Shown piece by piece: positions 1 to 10,965 of a stretch of 50,299 nt of DNA (position 1 is the stretch's first letter; the number at the start of each line of letters is the position of its first letter). Source of the stretch: Zygnema cylindricum (Eukaryota; Streptophyta; Zygnematophyceae; Zygnematales; Zygnemataceae); the NCBI GenBank assembly GCA_037447655.1, contig JBBHKE010000890.1, positions 509,788 to 560,086 of the forward strand, given 5' to 3'. A program made the position numbers and the translations under genes. The notes below the pieces were generated by a model, which worked only from the letters and a program-made list of their open reading frames with translations, had not been told where the DNA came from and searched no databases.

Positions 1-944
1 AGATTCAAATGACGATTTAGGTTTTAGTATATTTAATACTAGGTTTGCTTCTCCCCATATTCGGACTTCATTTTCATTTTGGCTGTTAGCTTCCTTCATT
101 CCCATGTGCTAGATGGTTTACCATTACTCTATCTTAATAAAGCCCGGTTCTTATATTTTTTAGTTCCTCTTAGTAAAGGATTTGTCCTCTCATCTAGAAG
201 GACCCTTGAGGGAAGTGAAAAACAAAATACACCACAGTATAGATTGTCCGGTCTCACATAAACCTACATACACTGGCCCAGTGCAGTCCATTACAAATGT
301 GATATGAGAGTATCATCCAAAGATGATGCAAGAGGCAAAGGTGAGATTCCTCTCTTCCTCTCTACGCTTTAGGGTTTCATCTTTTAGAGACAACTCTCGA
401 AGAACATTCCATCTTTTCCCACCCTAACTAAGTATAGACGTCCGCTAAAATGACTCCCGGTTTGACTATTGCCACTAAAGAGTATAAACTACTAGCCAGA
501 AGCTCCAAAATTGTTTTTGTCACATCCAGCTTGGACCAAGGCGCTACCATTTGTCCAGTTTTTGATTCGTAGAACGTTCTTTTCCTGCGACGAAAAGGTG
601 GATGCGTTGTTCTAATCGTCGTTCAGCAGTCACTGCGTCGCCAAGACAAACAAAATGAGAATAGTGTATGGGAAGAAAAAAAGTGTGTGAAAAAATGTTC
701 TTTTTTTCCACCTATTTAAGGCGTCCCAAACTATTTCATTATTTAATTTAGGCGTCAAATCAAAAATCAGTTTCTTTTCTCCTTTGCGAAGAAAGGTTGA
801 CAAAATTTCACTGACAATTTCGGTGTATCCAATTACTTTTCCCACTCTCAAAAACTACACGCGCATTGAAATAACAAACCGTCTTGCAATTACTGAAACG
901 ACCACTGGTGGTTTGGCCGAAACGACAACGTATAAGACAAAAAC
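1..944. other. Unassigned AT-rich sequence
   Basis: No long open frame, RNA gene or repeat related to the rest of the window is recognised here. The short open frames on both strands (up to about 73 codons) show no known motif. It may be older repeat-derived DNA, since it directly abuts an LTR fragment, but nothing in the sequence proves this. Confidence 0.5.
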
Positions 945-1688
945 TATAGAAATTAGTGATTTCAGGGGTATTTTCTAGGTCTTGTAAAGTAAAAGAAATT
1001 GGGTTAAGTTAATGCAACTAACTCCTACCATCTCTCTCTAAGCCCCCATACTTGTTGTAGTCACTGAAAACTAGAGAGGGAGATGGAGCAATAGCTGAGG
1101 GGAGGAGAAGGTAGGAAGATAGGGAGGATAAGAGTGTCAAAGTCACTCTTAACCCAAAAGGTGAGTCCGGCACTACTCGAACCTTAGACCAGCAAAGCTA
1201 GGCGTAGGTGTCAACTCTAACAAGTTAGTTGTAGAAGATCGTTGAAGTATATAGGGTTTGATACCTATTTAGAGATCTAGCTGTAGAAAAAGCCATTAAA
1301 ATGGTTAAACAAACTTTGTGTAACATAGATTCAATTGTACGGTACTTCCCACGAAACAAATGTATCGGACATTTGTTTGGACAGCTGACATCTAAAGTCG
1401 GTCAACATAGAACAACTCACATGCAAGCCGACATCGCAGAATGACCACTTTGGCAGTTTGCGGCCATAGCGTCACCAGAGGACATGTGGGCATACTCCCA
1501 TTGCTTGGCGGAATTCCCAGAGTGCACTTGAAGGAGTCATGAGACGATAAACGTCTGCCCCTAGGCCGCGTCGTACACTGAGCGTACACGAAGTACCACG
1601 GCTTGCGTACCTCACTCTACGATACAGTCTTTTGATTGGCTAAGTACATCAGTAAGAGAAGGTTTAGAGAGAGGTTTTAGGACTTAGG
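945..1688 (+). repeat. Truncated LTR of copia family C
   Basis: This matches the 5' LTR of element C (27,736-28,739) in order and orientation. Shared landmarks are the early ATTTTCTAGGTCTT block, the CCCCCATACTTGTTGTAG module followed by a GAGAGA tract, the antisense tRNA-like block (about 1,162-1,235) and the TTTAGGACTTAG block. The 5' terminus is degraded. The match stops at 1,688, where the LTR of element F begins, so F appears to have inserted into this LTR. The distal part, which in C contains the TATA-like GTATAAAT and the gag ATG, is absent. Confidence 0.7.
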
Positions 1689-2740
1689 TGCAACCCTGAG
1701 ACCTCCATCGGTCCTCAGAGTAGGCAGCTCACGTGAAGACCTTAGGATAACCCTGACCCCTTTGTGTTTCAGCAAGAATAACTGCCACCCTGGAAAAAAA
1801 AGCTCTAACCACCTTCACCCCTGTGAAGACAAGACTTTCGTGAGTCGATAGCAAAAAGAATCTCTGAGTTTGCTCCCGTGAGCCGTAAGTTATGAAGGTT
1901 CAAAGTTGACCTTTTGTAAAAAAACTCTCTAGGAGAGAGGCAGCTACCTACCAAAATTTTTAAGTCCTACATCCCTCTCTAAACCCTCTACTACTAGAGT
2001 ACGACACCAATCATAAGACTATGTTGTATAGAAAGGTAAAAGTGCCGAAGTACTTCTTGTACAGCCATCGTACGATATGGCTGAAATGTTGACGCTTGCC
2101 ATATCTAGATTATTTCCCATATTCTCCGGAGATGACGCAAGCCAATGATGTCGTGCCACGTGGCGCTTGACGTGGTGTTGACCGAAAAACGCCAAAGCGC
2201 CTATTTTGCGATCTCAGCACCTATCGTGGCCGTTCGATCAAAACCGACTTTTGATTATAGCAGTCGAAAATCAACGGGCGATATTTTTTTCGCCGTAGAA
2301 ACAAATGCGCAGTATTCACTTCGTGAGGTACCGTACGCCGTGCGTAATTTTTAACTGTGTCTATGTTACATGTCTGTTCACGCCGTTAAATGAATTTATG
2401 TAAACGTACCTCTTTAAATAACTATCAAACCCTGTATATCTTAGCACTGATCCTAGACTACAAGATAAAGCTACCAGCTATTGCTGACGTAACAGACTGT
2501 AGGTACGAGGATTAAATCATGGGTCCGTCATGTACATTTTGGTAAAGATACCAAAATCTACCGCTTGTCTCTCTATCTCTAGACATCATAGGTAACCATG
2601 GCTCTAGCTCCCTCTCCAACCTTCAGTGACTGCGACAAGTGTGGGAGCTGAAAAGAGGAGTTAGAGGTAGACTACCTTAGCTTCTTTTCTCCATTTCATT
2701 TTAGACCTAGAAAATACTAAAAGAACCATTAATTTCTACA
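1689..2740 (-). repeat. 3' LTR of minus-strand copia element F
   Basis: A 1,052-bp LTR related to the LTRs of element A (5,540-6,592 and 10,946-11,999). In element orientation it starts TGTAGAAATTAATGG at 2,740 and ends in ...GGTTGCA at 1,689. A purine-rich tract (GAAAATAAAGGGAG in element sense, 2,741-2,754) abuts its start, as expected for plus-strand priming. A tRNA-like hairpin with stems TGACG/CGTCA lies at about 2,485-2,530 on the strand opposite to the element. Confidence 0.85.
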
Positions 2741-3672
2741 CTCCCTTTATTTTCTTGTCACTCTTTAATTTAATACCACACTTCTCCCTGCAAAAAATTA
2801 GCTTAGGGGAAGGTACAGATTTGGTCATCATATCTGCGACCATTTCACTATCTGGTCTATTCTCCGACCATTTCACTATCTGGTCTATTCTCCATACTGA
2901 TTATCTTGTTATCTACCTTCTCTTTAACAAAGCTAAGTCTAATGTCCATATGTTTGGCTTTAAAGTGGTGTTTAAGATTGACATAAATGGCAATGGCTAT
3001 CACAAAACATGATTATCACAAAACACTTTTTGGACACCACTCTTAAGATGACCAAGCTCACCAAACAAAGACTTCACCCGCATTAATTCTTTTACGGCAG
3101 AGCAAGAGGCCATGTACTCAGCCTCCATTGTGGACTGAGCAATGACCTTTTGTTGCTTGTTGCTTCAGCAGCAAGCCACATCACCCACAGACAATACATA
3201 CCCAGACGTGCATCTCCTCATAGGAGCATCCCCATAGTTGGCATCACTTCAAGTGGCGATGTCACTATTGTTCCCACGCAAATGCAACCATAGATCTCTA
3301 GTCCTTATGAGATATCTAAGTACTCTCTTAGCTGCCTCCCAATCTTTCTTAGTGGGCGCATTCAGACTCTTACTTAGTACTCTTACAACTGCGGCTATGT
3401 CCGGACGGGTACAATTCATGAAATATATTAGGCTGCCCACTACTTGTCTATAAGGGATGGTCTGCATAAATCTTTTCTCCTCCGGGCCTACCTCATCATC
3501 CAAGATTATAACCCCCTCTTCCACACTCCCCTCACTTCCCTTCTTTAGTTCCATAGGAGTGGTACAACTATTATCCTTGTCCATTTTGAATCTTTCTAAC
3601 ATGTTTCCCATGGCCTCCTTTTGAGTTAATCTTATTATCTTTTTATCTCTGTCTCTCTCTACTTGAATTAGC
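2741..3672 (-). pseudogene. Ty1/copia pol 3' end: RNase H and RT connection (element F)
   Basis: Minus-strand translation gives the copia segment after reverse transcriptase: the RLTQKEAMGNML block, the VVGSLIYFMNCTRPDIAA block, an EAAKRVLRYL block, then RNase H remnants down to a degraded C-terminus next to the purine tract. One frame is open at 3,249-3,773, but part of it runs into the duplicated segment 3,673-3,893, so the frame is chimeric. Upstream gag, protease, integrase and RT are missing. The element is a 3' relic and cannot move by itself. Confidence 0.85.
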
Positions 3673-3893
3673 TGCATCACCCACATACAATACATACCTA
3701 GACGTGCATTTTCTTGTAGGGGCATCTCCATATTTGGCATCACTTCAAGTGGTGATGTCAGTAATGTGCCCACGCAAATGCAACAATAGATCTCTAAACC
3801 CTATGAGATATCTAAAAACTCTCTTAGCTGCCTCCCAATCTCTCTTAGTGGGGGCATTGAGACTCTTACTTAGTACTCCTACAGTTACATCTA
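3673..3893 (-). repeat. Second copy of a ~220-bp copia RNase H segment
   Basis: This stretch repeats 3,186-3,410 almost base for base: the catcacccacatacaatac start, the block coding for LRYLIRTRDLWLHL, and the start of the CTRPDIAA-coding block. It lies in the same orientation directly upstream of the first copy. The two differ by scattered substitutions, so this is either a partial tandem duplication or a second truncated element fused at 3,672/3,673. The match ends at 3,893, where the gypsy-type LTR begins. Confidence 0.75.
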
Positions 3894-4259
3894 TGTTGAG
3901 CGTGCCTGTGAAATATAAAATGATGGTGGGCGAACAGAGAAAAGTAACCCTGGTGCCCTACAAACATCCCTAGAAGCTGTCGAGAGTGCGTGAAAACAAA
4001 AGAATAAGGCTTGCTGCTAGAAATAGTCTGCACCGGAGTCTTGTAAATAACCCCAAATGCGGATGCTTCCAATGATGGTAATATTGCCCATTTCAGCCCC
4101 TTATTCCTCACGTAGACATGCATGCAAAGCATATGAGATAATCGGACTAGCAATGGAAATGAATGCATGTGAAGGTGAAAAAGGACACCCTTTCCCCTTT
4201 CTTTTCCCAATGTGGTCGGGAAAAGGGGTGGGTTTTGGTAATGGGGCTGAGATCCAAAT
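3894..4259 (-). repeat. Gypsy-type LTR copy X1 (uninterrupted)
   Basis: About 365 bp matching the split sequence 5,432-5,539 plus 12,000-12,274 (copy X2). Shared landmarks are GTGCCCT.CAAACATCCCTAGAAG, AATAGTCTGCA and AAATAACCCCAAATGCG. Similarity stops at GAGATCC, the point where X2 meets a purine tract and an integrase gene, so the boundary is taken as the LTR start. X1 has no purine tract or integrase next to it, so it is a solo LTR or a 5' LTR. It is useful as the empty-site reference for the insertion of element A. Confidence 0.65.
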
Positions 4260-5431
4260 TTGTGCTTTACCACTGGAAGTCTTAACAAATGCTCCCTCAA
4301 AACCCACTGTCCTGATCAAAGGGGTCGAGCAGCCATTTGTGGCAAAACAGTCTCGAAACCAAAAGGACTAGAGAAAAAACCACAAATGAACTTCCACGTA
4401 GAAATATACAAAGAAATAGAGTTGACCCTTTCAGGTTTAACAATATGACTTTGCCCCAAAAAAGAGAAAGATATAATAGATAGAATGGCGAAGCAAGCTC
4501 ACATACCTCGGCAATTTACGATGACAACGAGAAAGGCGGAACCCCTCCCAACGGTACCGGAAATTGGTATGATCCTACTTCACTCCTCGGTGTCCGCAAC
4601 TCGGGAATGACCAGACTCTTCTCGGTTTCAAACACCAACCAATCAAAAATCACCCAAAGGAAGGATAGTGCCATCTACCCGCCCGGACTATGATTTCCAC
4701 AAAAGACATATCCAAAACGAAGATGGCAATAGTGTTAAAACACACATAAAACAAAGATTCTCCAACAGAAGGCTTGTTTTGGAATTTCTAGGGGTTTTCT
4801 CACGAGACAGTACTGAAAAAGCAACCTGTCTCCTTTCGACCCAAGTGCCTTATACACCAAAGTTTGTCCAATCTCAGGTTCAAAAGGTCAATGCTATGCT
4901 ATAAGCCTATCAGCGGGAAACAAGTGTCATTGAACTAACATGAGACAAAATAATTTGTACCACACTTGGGGTAAAAAGCTCTACTCCGGACTGCGGTGAC
5001 ATCCGCGGCCGGAAGTCATAATTTGTTCCACTATTATAAGGCAGAGGTTGGAAAGGACAACAAAATGCCAAACTTTGACTTGATGTAATTAATTGACCAA
5101 AAGTCAATTGAACCTGAACATAATTTCTACTAACAACTAACATCATAATCTAGTTGGCAATCCGAAAAGTTACGTGGCAACCCACAACGTAGCCCCCACG
5201 AGGGCTAGTGGCAACTTGTCACTTGTAACGGAATTACAATCTTTGAGGCGAAATAACTTGGTCGTTCGGCCTCCGTTACGCGCGAAATAAAGTGCGTTCC
5301 GCTCAGTTGAGGAAATACAATAATCCTATCTAGTTTGGTGCTTCCCCTTTTCCGTACTCCGATGACCGTACATGGTAGAAACGGCTCGGAAATCCTTGGT
5401 GAAATAAAGGTGTGCTGAAACGCACACGAGC
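4260..5431. other. Unassigned sequence between two gypsy-type LTR copies
   Basis: No coding frame with recognisable motifs and no LTR-family match was found. Short open frames (up to ~104 codons) occur on both strands but share nothing with the pol, gag or host gene sequences of this window. Because it lies between two same-orientation LTR copies it could be the internal region of a non-autonomous gypsy-type element or flanking DNA. No primer-binding site was recognised beside either LTR. Confidence 0.45.
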
Positions 5432-5539
5432 TTGACAATTATCGAGCGTTTATTTGAAACATAAAATGAGGGTTGGCGGTCCGAGAAAAGTTGCCCTGGT
5501 GCCCTGCAAACATCCCTAGAAGATGTCGAGCGTGCTTGG
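5432..5539 (-). repeat. Gypsy-type LTR copy X2, distal part
   Basis: The distal 108 bp of the gypsy LTR interrupted by element A. It ends in CTTGG (5,535-5,539), which pairs with CTTAG at 12,000-12,004 on the other side of element A as the 5-bp target duplication (one transition apart). The remainder of the LTR is 12,000-12,274. Confidence 0.65.
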
Positions 5540-6592
5540 TGAAACTCTGAGACCTCCATAAGTCCTCAGATGGGACAACTTCCAAGAAGCCTCTAGGATA
5601 ACCCTGACCCCTTTGTGTTTCAGCAAAAACAACTACCACCTTGGCAGACAATAACTCTGACCAACTTCACCCCTGTGAAGGCAAGACTCCTTTGAGTCGA
5701 TAACAAAAAGAATCTCTGAATTTGTTCCTCTGAGCAGTAAGTTATGGAGGGTCAAAGTTGACCTTTTGTACAAAAGCTCTCTGGGAGAGAGGGTCCTATC
5801 TCCTACTTTTTCTAAGTTCTATCTCTCTCACAGACTCTATCTACTGATGTACAGAGCCAATCAGAATGCAGTTACGTACACAAAAGTATAGCTGCCGGTG
5901 TACTTTTTGTACGAACACTGTAGGACATGGCCTAAATGTCGACACGTGGTATATCCGGATTCGCTCCCGTTATCCTCGGAGATGTCGCGATCCAATGTAA
6001 TTCCGCCACGTGTCATCGATGTGGCGATGACCACAAACCGCCGAAATCCTCTTCCGTGATCTCGGCGTTAATTCATGCCGTCCGATTAAATTGATATTTA
6101 ATCGTAGCCGTAATAAATACATGTGCGGTATTCTTTCTTTAAAGAAACAAATTTGCGGTATTGGTTTCTTATCCGTACTGCAATCCGCACTTTTACAATT
6201 ATGGATCTATGTCTCCCGTAAACAGTTATAGTTAAATGAATTTTCCTACTTGATAATATTTAATTAAATATCAAACCCTAAGTAACGTAACACTCGATAA
6301 AGACTTAACGGCTAAGGCTAACGGCTACTAGCTGTCTGCCGGCCTGTAGGTACCAGGATCAAATCCTGTAGCCGACACTTTCCTTTTAGTAAATAAACCC
6401 CTAACTAATAAATAATCCCCGTAAACTTCTGGATAGCCTAGGTAGCCATGGCTCTCGCTCCCTCTCCAATTTCTTAGTGACTGCGACAAGTTTGAGAGTT
6501 GGAGAGAGAAGTTAGAGGTAGACTGCCTCGGCTTCTTTCTATATTTCTATTCAGACCTAGAAAATACTTTAAATGGACATTTAATTTCTACA
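5540..6592 (-). repeat. 3' LTR of element A
   Basis: 1,053 bp, collinear with and very similar to the 5' LTR at 10,946-11,999. It begins TGTAGAAATTAAATG (element sense, at 6,592) and ends TTTCA at 5,540. On the opposite strand it carries a tRNA-like hairpin at about 6,333-6,377, whose T-arm-like part reads CAGGATCAAATCCTG, and a stem-forming CT/GA module around 6,455-6,520 shared with other LTR families here. Confidence 0.93.
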
Positions 6593-6606
6593 CTCCCCTT
6601 ATTTTC
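6593..6606 (-). other. Polypurine tract of element A
   Basis: In element sense the bases GAAAATAAGGGGAG lie immediately before the 3' LTR start TGTAGAAA. The same tract occurs at 14,190-14,203 (B-left), 2,741-2,754 (F, slightly changed) and 20,982-20,994 (E), which supports its role as the plus-strand primer. Confidence 0.85.
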
Positions 6607-7550
6607 TAGTCAATCTTTAATTTCAGACCACATTTCTCCCTGCTGAAAATTAGCTTAGGGGAAGGCACAAGTTTCGTCATCATAACTGCTACCATCTCAC
6701 TATCTAGTCGGTACTCTAAACTAATTATTTTATTTTCTACTTTCTCTCTAATAAAGCTGAATCTGATGTCCATGTGTTTGGCTTAAAATGATGTTTAGGA
6801 TTGGCAGAAATAGCGATTGCTGCCTGATTATCACAAAATATTTTTCTGCACACCACTCTTAAGGTGACCAAGCTCACCAAGCAAAGACTTGACCCACATC
6901 AATTATTTTACAGCAGAGCAAGAGGCCATATACTCAGCCTCCATGGTGGAATGAGAAATAACTTTTTGCTGTTTGCTACTCCAACAGCAAGATGTATCAC
7001 CCACATATAATACATATCCAGAAGTGCATCTGATCATCAAAGCATCACCATTACTGCATCACTCCAAGTACTGATGTCAGTATTATCCCCACCCAAATGC
7101 AACCATAGATCCCTAGTTCCTATCAAATATCTAAGGACGCTCTTAGCTGCCTCCCAATCCCTCTTAGTGGGAGCATTTAGACTTCTACTCAGCACTCCTA
7201 CAGCTGCAGCTAAATCCGGCCGGGTACAATTCATAAAATAGATTAGACTTCCCACTACTTGCCTGTAAGGAATAGTCTGCATGAACTTCTATTCTTCAAC
7301 AGATAATTCCTCGTCTAAGACTATGACATCTTTTTCCTCACTCCCCTCACTTCCCTTCTTCAACTCCATTGGAGTTGTACATCTATTAGCTTTATCCATT
7401 TGAAAATTTTCAAGCATGTTCCCTATTGTTTTTTTTTTGAGTGAATCTTATAATTTTTCTTTTTCGGTCTCTCTCTACTTGAATTCCCAAAATATATTTT
7501 GCTTCCCCCATATCGTTCATTTCAAATCTCCCTTTAAGATTGGTTTTCAG
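6607..7550 (-). pseudogene. Ty1/copia RNase H region (element A)
   Basis: Minus-strand translation gives the post-RT segment: a VVGSLIYFMNCTRPDLAAA block, an EAAKSVLRYLIGTRDLWLHL block (open frame 7,037-7,282), then RNase H remnants including the block before the Cys-Asp-Asn-Gln motif, down to the purine tract. Several frame breaks are visible, and a long T run near 7,430 is one likely frameshift site. Family role: RNase H degrades the RNA of RNA/DNA hybrids during reverse transcription. This copy is not translatable as one unit. Confidence 0.8.
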
Positions 7551-8148
7551 TTAATTTTTTTTTTTTATTGATTTACTTAAAATAAGCAAATCATCAACAT
7601 AAATTGCAATAAATATAAAACCTTCCTCATCTTCAAAAACATAGATTGAGTGATCTGAGCTGATCCGGATATATCCCAGACCGGTAAGAAACTCATCAAG
7701 CTTATTATTCCACTGTCGAGGCGCCTGTTTCAAACCATAAAGAGATTTAATCAACCGGCATACCTTACTCTCCTCTCCTTCCTCCACAAACCCTTCAGGT
7801 TGTCGCATGAAGATCTCTTCTTCCAATTCTCCATGCAAAAAGGCTGTCTTGATGTCCATCTGGTGCACTTCCATGTCTTCTGCTGCTGCCAGGCTGACAA
7901 GTATGCGGACGGAGGGAAATCTGACTACCGGGGCAAAGGTTTCCTCGTAGTCAATTCCCTCCTTTTGTGTAAATCCCTTTGCCACTAATTGGGCCTTGTA
8001 GCGCTCGATTGTGTTATCTGGGTTCAGTTTTAAATTGAAAACCCACTTACAACAGATTGGTTTTCGGTTAGGTGGACAATCCACCAGCTCCCAAGTATCG
8101 GCTGCCATAATTGAGGCCATCTCCTCATTGATGGCTGTCTTCCACCGA
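7551..8148 (-). pseudogene. Ty1/copia reverse transcriptase (element A)
   Basis: The open frame 7,551-8,120 carries the copia RT blocks in order: TWELVDCPPNRKPICCKWVF, the KGFTQKEGIDYEETFAPVV block, HQMDIKTAFLHGELEEEIFM with a catalytic Asp, SLYGLKQAPRQW, and the active-site YVDD. The catalytic aspartates of the palm are therefore present. The frame is broken at a T/A-rich run at the RT/RNase H junction, where the predicted end is a run of lysines. A 5' stop separates it from the linker at 8,151-8,561. Confidence 0.88.
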
Positions 8149-8150
8149 TT

Positions 8151-9180
8151 TCATTTTGGACAAGTCATCGCCTCTCCATAAGTTTGAGGTTCATCTTGAT
8201 GAGATAGTTTAGTTACCTTGTTATTAACCTGTTTTTTTTGCAGTCTTTTGCTACTTCTCCTTCCCCCCTCAAAATCAAAGGCCGTAATAGATGGTACTCG
8301 TGAATTCTTTCGAACAAACTCGGCTTCTCCCCTATCCCTTGATTCCGAATCAATTTCCACCACGTCTTTCGCTTCGTGTAGAGTTGTCACTGGAGTTTCT
8401 ACAGCCGAGTCCTTTTCGATCTGATTTGTACCTGCAAGAATGTCATCTTCTCTAAAACCTGGATAGTTAGGAAGCTCAAAGTCATCGGAATTTTTTGACT
8501 CAAATCTGATTTTTACTGACTTTGTATATTTGAAGGGATCCACAGACTTTCCTTCATCCATAACTACTAGATGCTTTACTAAGATTATATCTTCCCTTTT
8601 TAGATCATAAACTCTATATCCTTTAACATCCTCATCATATCCTAATAAGTATCCCGGTTTTCCTTTAGGATCTAGCTTCCAATTAGACCGATTTGTATCT
8701 AGTCTGAATACTTGACTGCCGAAAACCTTTAAGTGAGATATGTCTGGTTTCCGGCCTGTCCATCTCTCATAAGGTGTTTGATCTTTTATAGCTGAAGTAA
8801 GATCTCTATTTTTGAGGTAATTAGCATAGTTTATTGCTTCTGCCCAAAAACCTTTTTCCTATCTTTTTATCTGACAACATACTTCTAGCACTATCACTTA
8901 GTGTTTTATTTAACCTTTCAGCTATCCCATTCTGTTCAAGGTTTTATGGAACTGTCTTTTGGTGTTGAACCCCATCTTCCCTCAGAAAATCCTCAAACTA
9001 GTTAGAAGTATACTCTCCACCATTGTCACTCCTTATTCTCTTGGTTGGAGTTTCATGGAGTTTTTCGCTCCATGCTTTATATTGTCTAAAATAATCCTGA
9101 GCTTCGGACTTGTTTTTCAAAAAATACACTCGGGAATATCGATACCAATTATCAGTGATAGTCATCCTAAATCTCTTCCC
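8151..9180 (-). pseudogene. Ty1/copia integrase core and linker (element A)
   Basis: The 8,151-8,561 frame is the acidic linker between integrase and RT (MDEGKSVDPFKYTKSVKIRF, later GGRRSSKRL). From about 8,580 to 9,180 the minus strand encodes the integrase catalytic core in fragments: the IRSDNGGEYTSN block with the second catalytic Asp, then the EQNGIAERLN block with the catalytic Glu. Several stops and at least two frameshifts interrupt it. The upstream ITD block with the first Asp is also recognisable. The catalytic triad can be located but the protein cannot be made in one piece. Confidence 0.8.
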
Positions 9181-9829
9181 CCCGGTGAGGGCACTTTAGC
9201 TGGTCCCCAAATATCTGTGTGTACTAGATCTAGAATTTTTTCTCCCTTATAGGTGGCTGTTTTAGGAAAGGGTAATCTGTGTGTTTTACCTTGAGCACAT
9301 CCACTACAATCACTTATATTATCACTCTCACTGAACTTAATCCCTTCCACCACTCCCATCTTTTTCATCTCTCTTAACTTGTCTAGATTCACATGCCCAA
9401 GACTCTTATGCCACATCATAATATCATGAACACCAACATAATAAAGTTTCTTCGTTTTCATTACTTAAAACCAGCCTAAACATCCCATGGCTACCTTTCT
9501 CAGCAATGAAATAGACATCCTCCTCAAAACTAGCAGTAAAGACTCCTTTCCTAGTGCTAGTAAAAAAACCCTTATCATCTAATACAGATGTAGAGATGAG
9601 GTTTTTGTTCAGCTCCGAAATAAACAATACATCAGAGAATGTTACTATGGATGTCTTTCCTTCTACTAACACTTTCAAATCTACCGATCTTACAAGAGTA
9701 GTGGTGACTATCCTCCCATCCCCGTACTCTATCTCTACGGTGGGAATCTTTCTTATCTTAGTGAACAGGTGCCTATCCTTACACATATGCATGGAGGCAC
9801 CTTAATCTATAATCCAGCCTGCTTCACCT
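9162..9829 (-). pseudogene. Ty1/copia protease and integrase zinc domain (element A)
   Basis: The protease part (open frame 9,424-9,792) continues from an active-site region that reads WIID-stop-GAS: the serine codon of the DSG motif is a stop. After a frameshift near 9,440 the frame 9,162-9,461 contains the HHCC zinc domain of integrase: WHKSLGHVNLDKL, then DCSGCAQGKTHRLPF. The pieces are in the order protease then integrase, as in copia elements. The stop in the active site alone would prevent an active protease. Confidence 0.82.
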
Positions 9830-9831
9830 TT

Positions 9832-10965
9832 TTATCTAGCGTAAGCACATTTACGCCTTCGTGGAATTTCGACCTCGTTTTTCGCCTCCAACTCCTTATC
9901 CAAAAGGAGCTCATCGTCCTCGTCCTCCGATTCCGCCTCATGTACCTGTGTCACAAGGGCCTTTTTCTTTCCTCTCAGGGTACCACCGGTCTGCCCCTCC
10001 TTTAACCGAAGCTCGGTTAGCTCAGTGCACTCTACCATATAGTGCCCCGGTTTCTTACAAAAATGACATAAACCTTTGGGAGCCCTTGGTCCGAACTCGT
10101 TGATCTGATTTTTTTGCTCCCTCCCCCCATAATTTCCGAGCGGTTTCCGGGAATCCTTGTTCCTCCTATCGGTCACAGTTGCCAAAGCTTGGCCACTCTT
10201 TCCTCCCCTTCGAATCTCAATTGTATTCTCCCGAACGAGAATCATCCCTACCACTGAGTTCTATATCCACCTTGAGTCCGGCAAATCCTGCACATGGTTG
10301 ACTATGTTCTCGAACTCATCGAGTAACTTTATCAGTAAACAATTAATCTTTTCTTTTTCACTAAAATATTTTCCCGCACTCTCTAGCTCTATGAAGAGTG
10401 TAGCAAGCTCATTGCAAAAATCCAACATCTTCCCCCCTTTGTATACATACTCCTTAACTTTCTGATCAGCCAACTGTTGTTGCTGAATCGTACCACTTCG
10501 GTACATCTCTATGAGAGCCATCCAAAGATCAGATGCCCTTTCTACCTGCAAATGAGGACATGCAAGTCCTTGAGTGAGATGGCGTAGGATGAAGTGCTTT
10601 GCCGCCATATTTTTGAAGTCCCAGGTTTCAGTATCATTCTCCTCGTTCCTCGGAATAGCTGACATGAATGCGGAACGAATTGCTATAAGTGTGGCCGCCT
10701 CCTTCTCCTTTCCTTTGTCCACCACCTCTCCTTCTTTTGTTTCCTCCGTTGAAGGTGGATCCTCTTTCCTAGTGAATCTGCTTCCTCCAAACCCTGGAGG
10801 AATTCCAAGACTTGATGGACGCCCGAACCGTCCACTCACTATCCCCCAAAACCTTTTTTCGCATAGAGCTCCTATCATCATACTATCCCAGTATATGAAG
10901 CCAGTTCCATTAAAGATTGGTACTTCAGAGGGTGGGCCCATAACCTGAAACTCTGAGACCTCCAT
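9832..10965 (-). pseudogene. Ty1/copia gag (element A)
   Basis: Gag starts at ATG 10,965, which lies inside the 5' LTR, and reads straight through the primer site (residues FQVMGPP). The frame 10,261-10,965 is the capsid-like part, ending at an in-frame stop where element C has a lysine-containing stretch. The same frame resumes (9,832-10,254) with the zinc knuckle C-x2-C-x4-H-x4-C in CHFCKKPGHYMVEC and an acidic segment leading to protease. Apart from that single stop and the protease stop, gag is well preserved. Confidence 0.88.
10931..10945 (-). other. Primer-binding site of element A (half tRNA-iMet type)
   Basis: In element sense GGTTATGGGCCCACC follows the LTR end CA directly. It is complementary over 15 nt to the anticodon arm of plant initiator tRNA-Met (GGTGGGCCCATAACC), not to the tRNA 3' CCA end. 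This is the mode known for Drosophila copia, where the primer is a 5' half of the tRNA. Confidence 0.85.

Noticed and set aside
3866-4371. Overlapping 72-144 codon frames on both strands at 3,866-4,371
   Set aside because: They lie in a gypsy-type LTR and the same DNA at 12,045-12,302 does not keep the frames.
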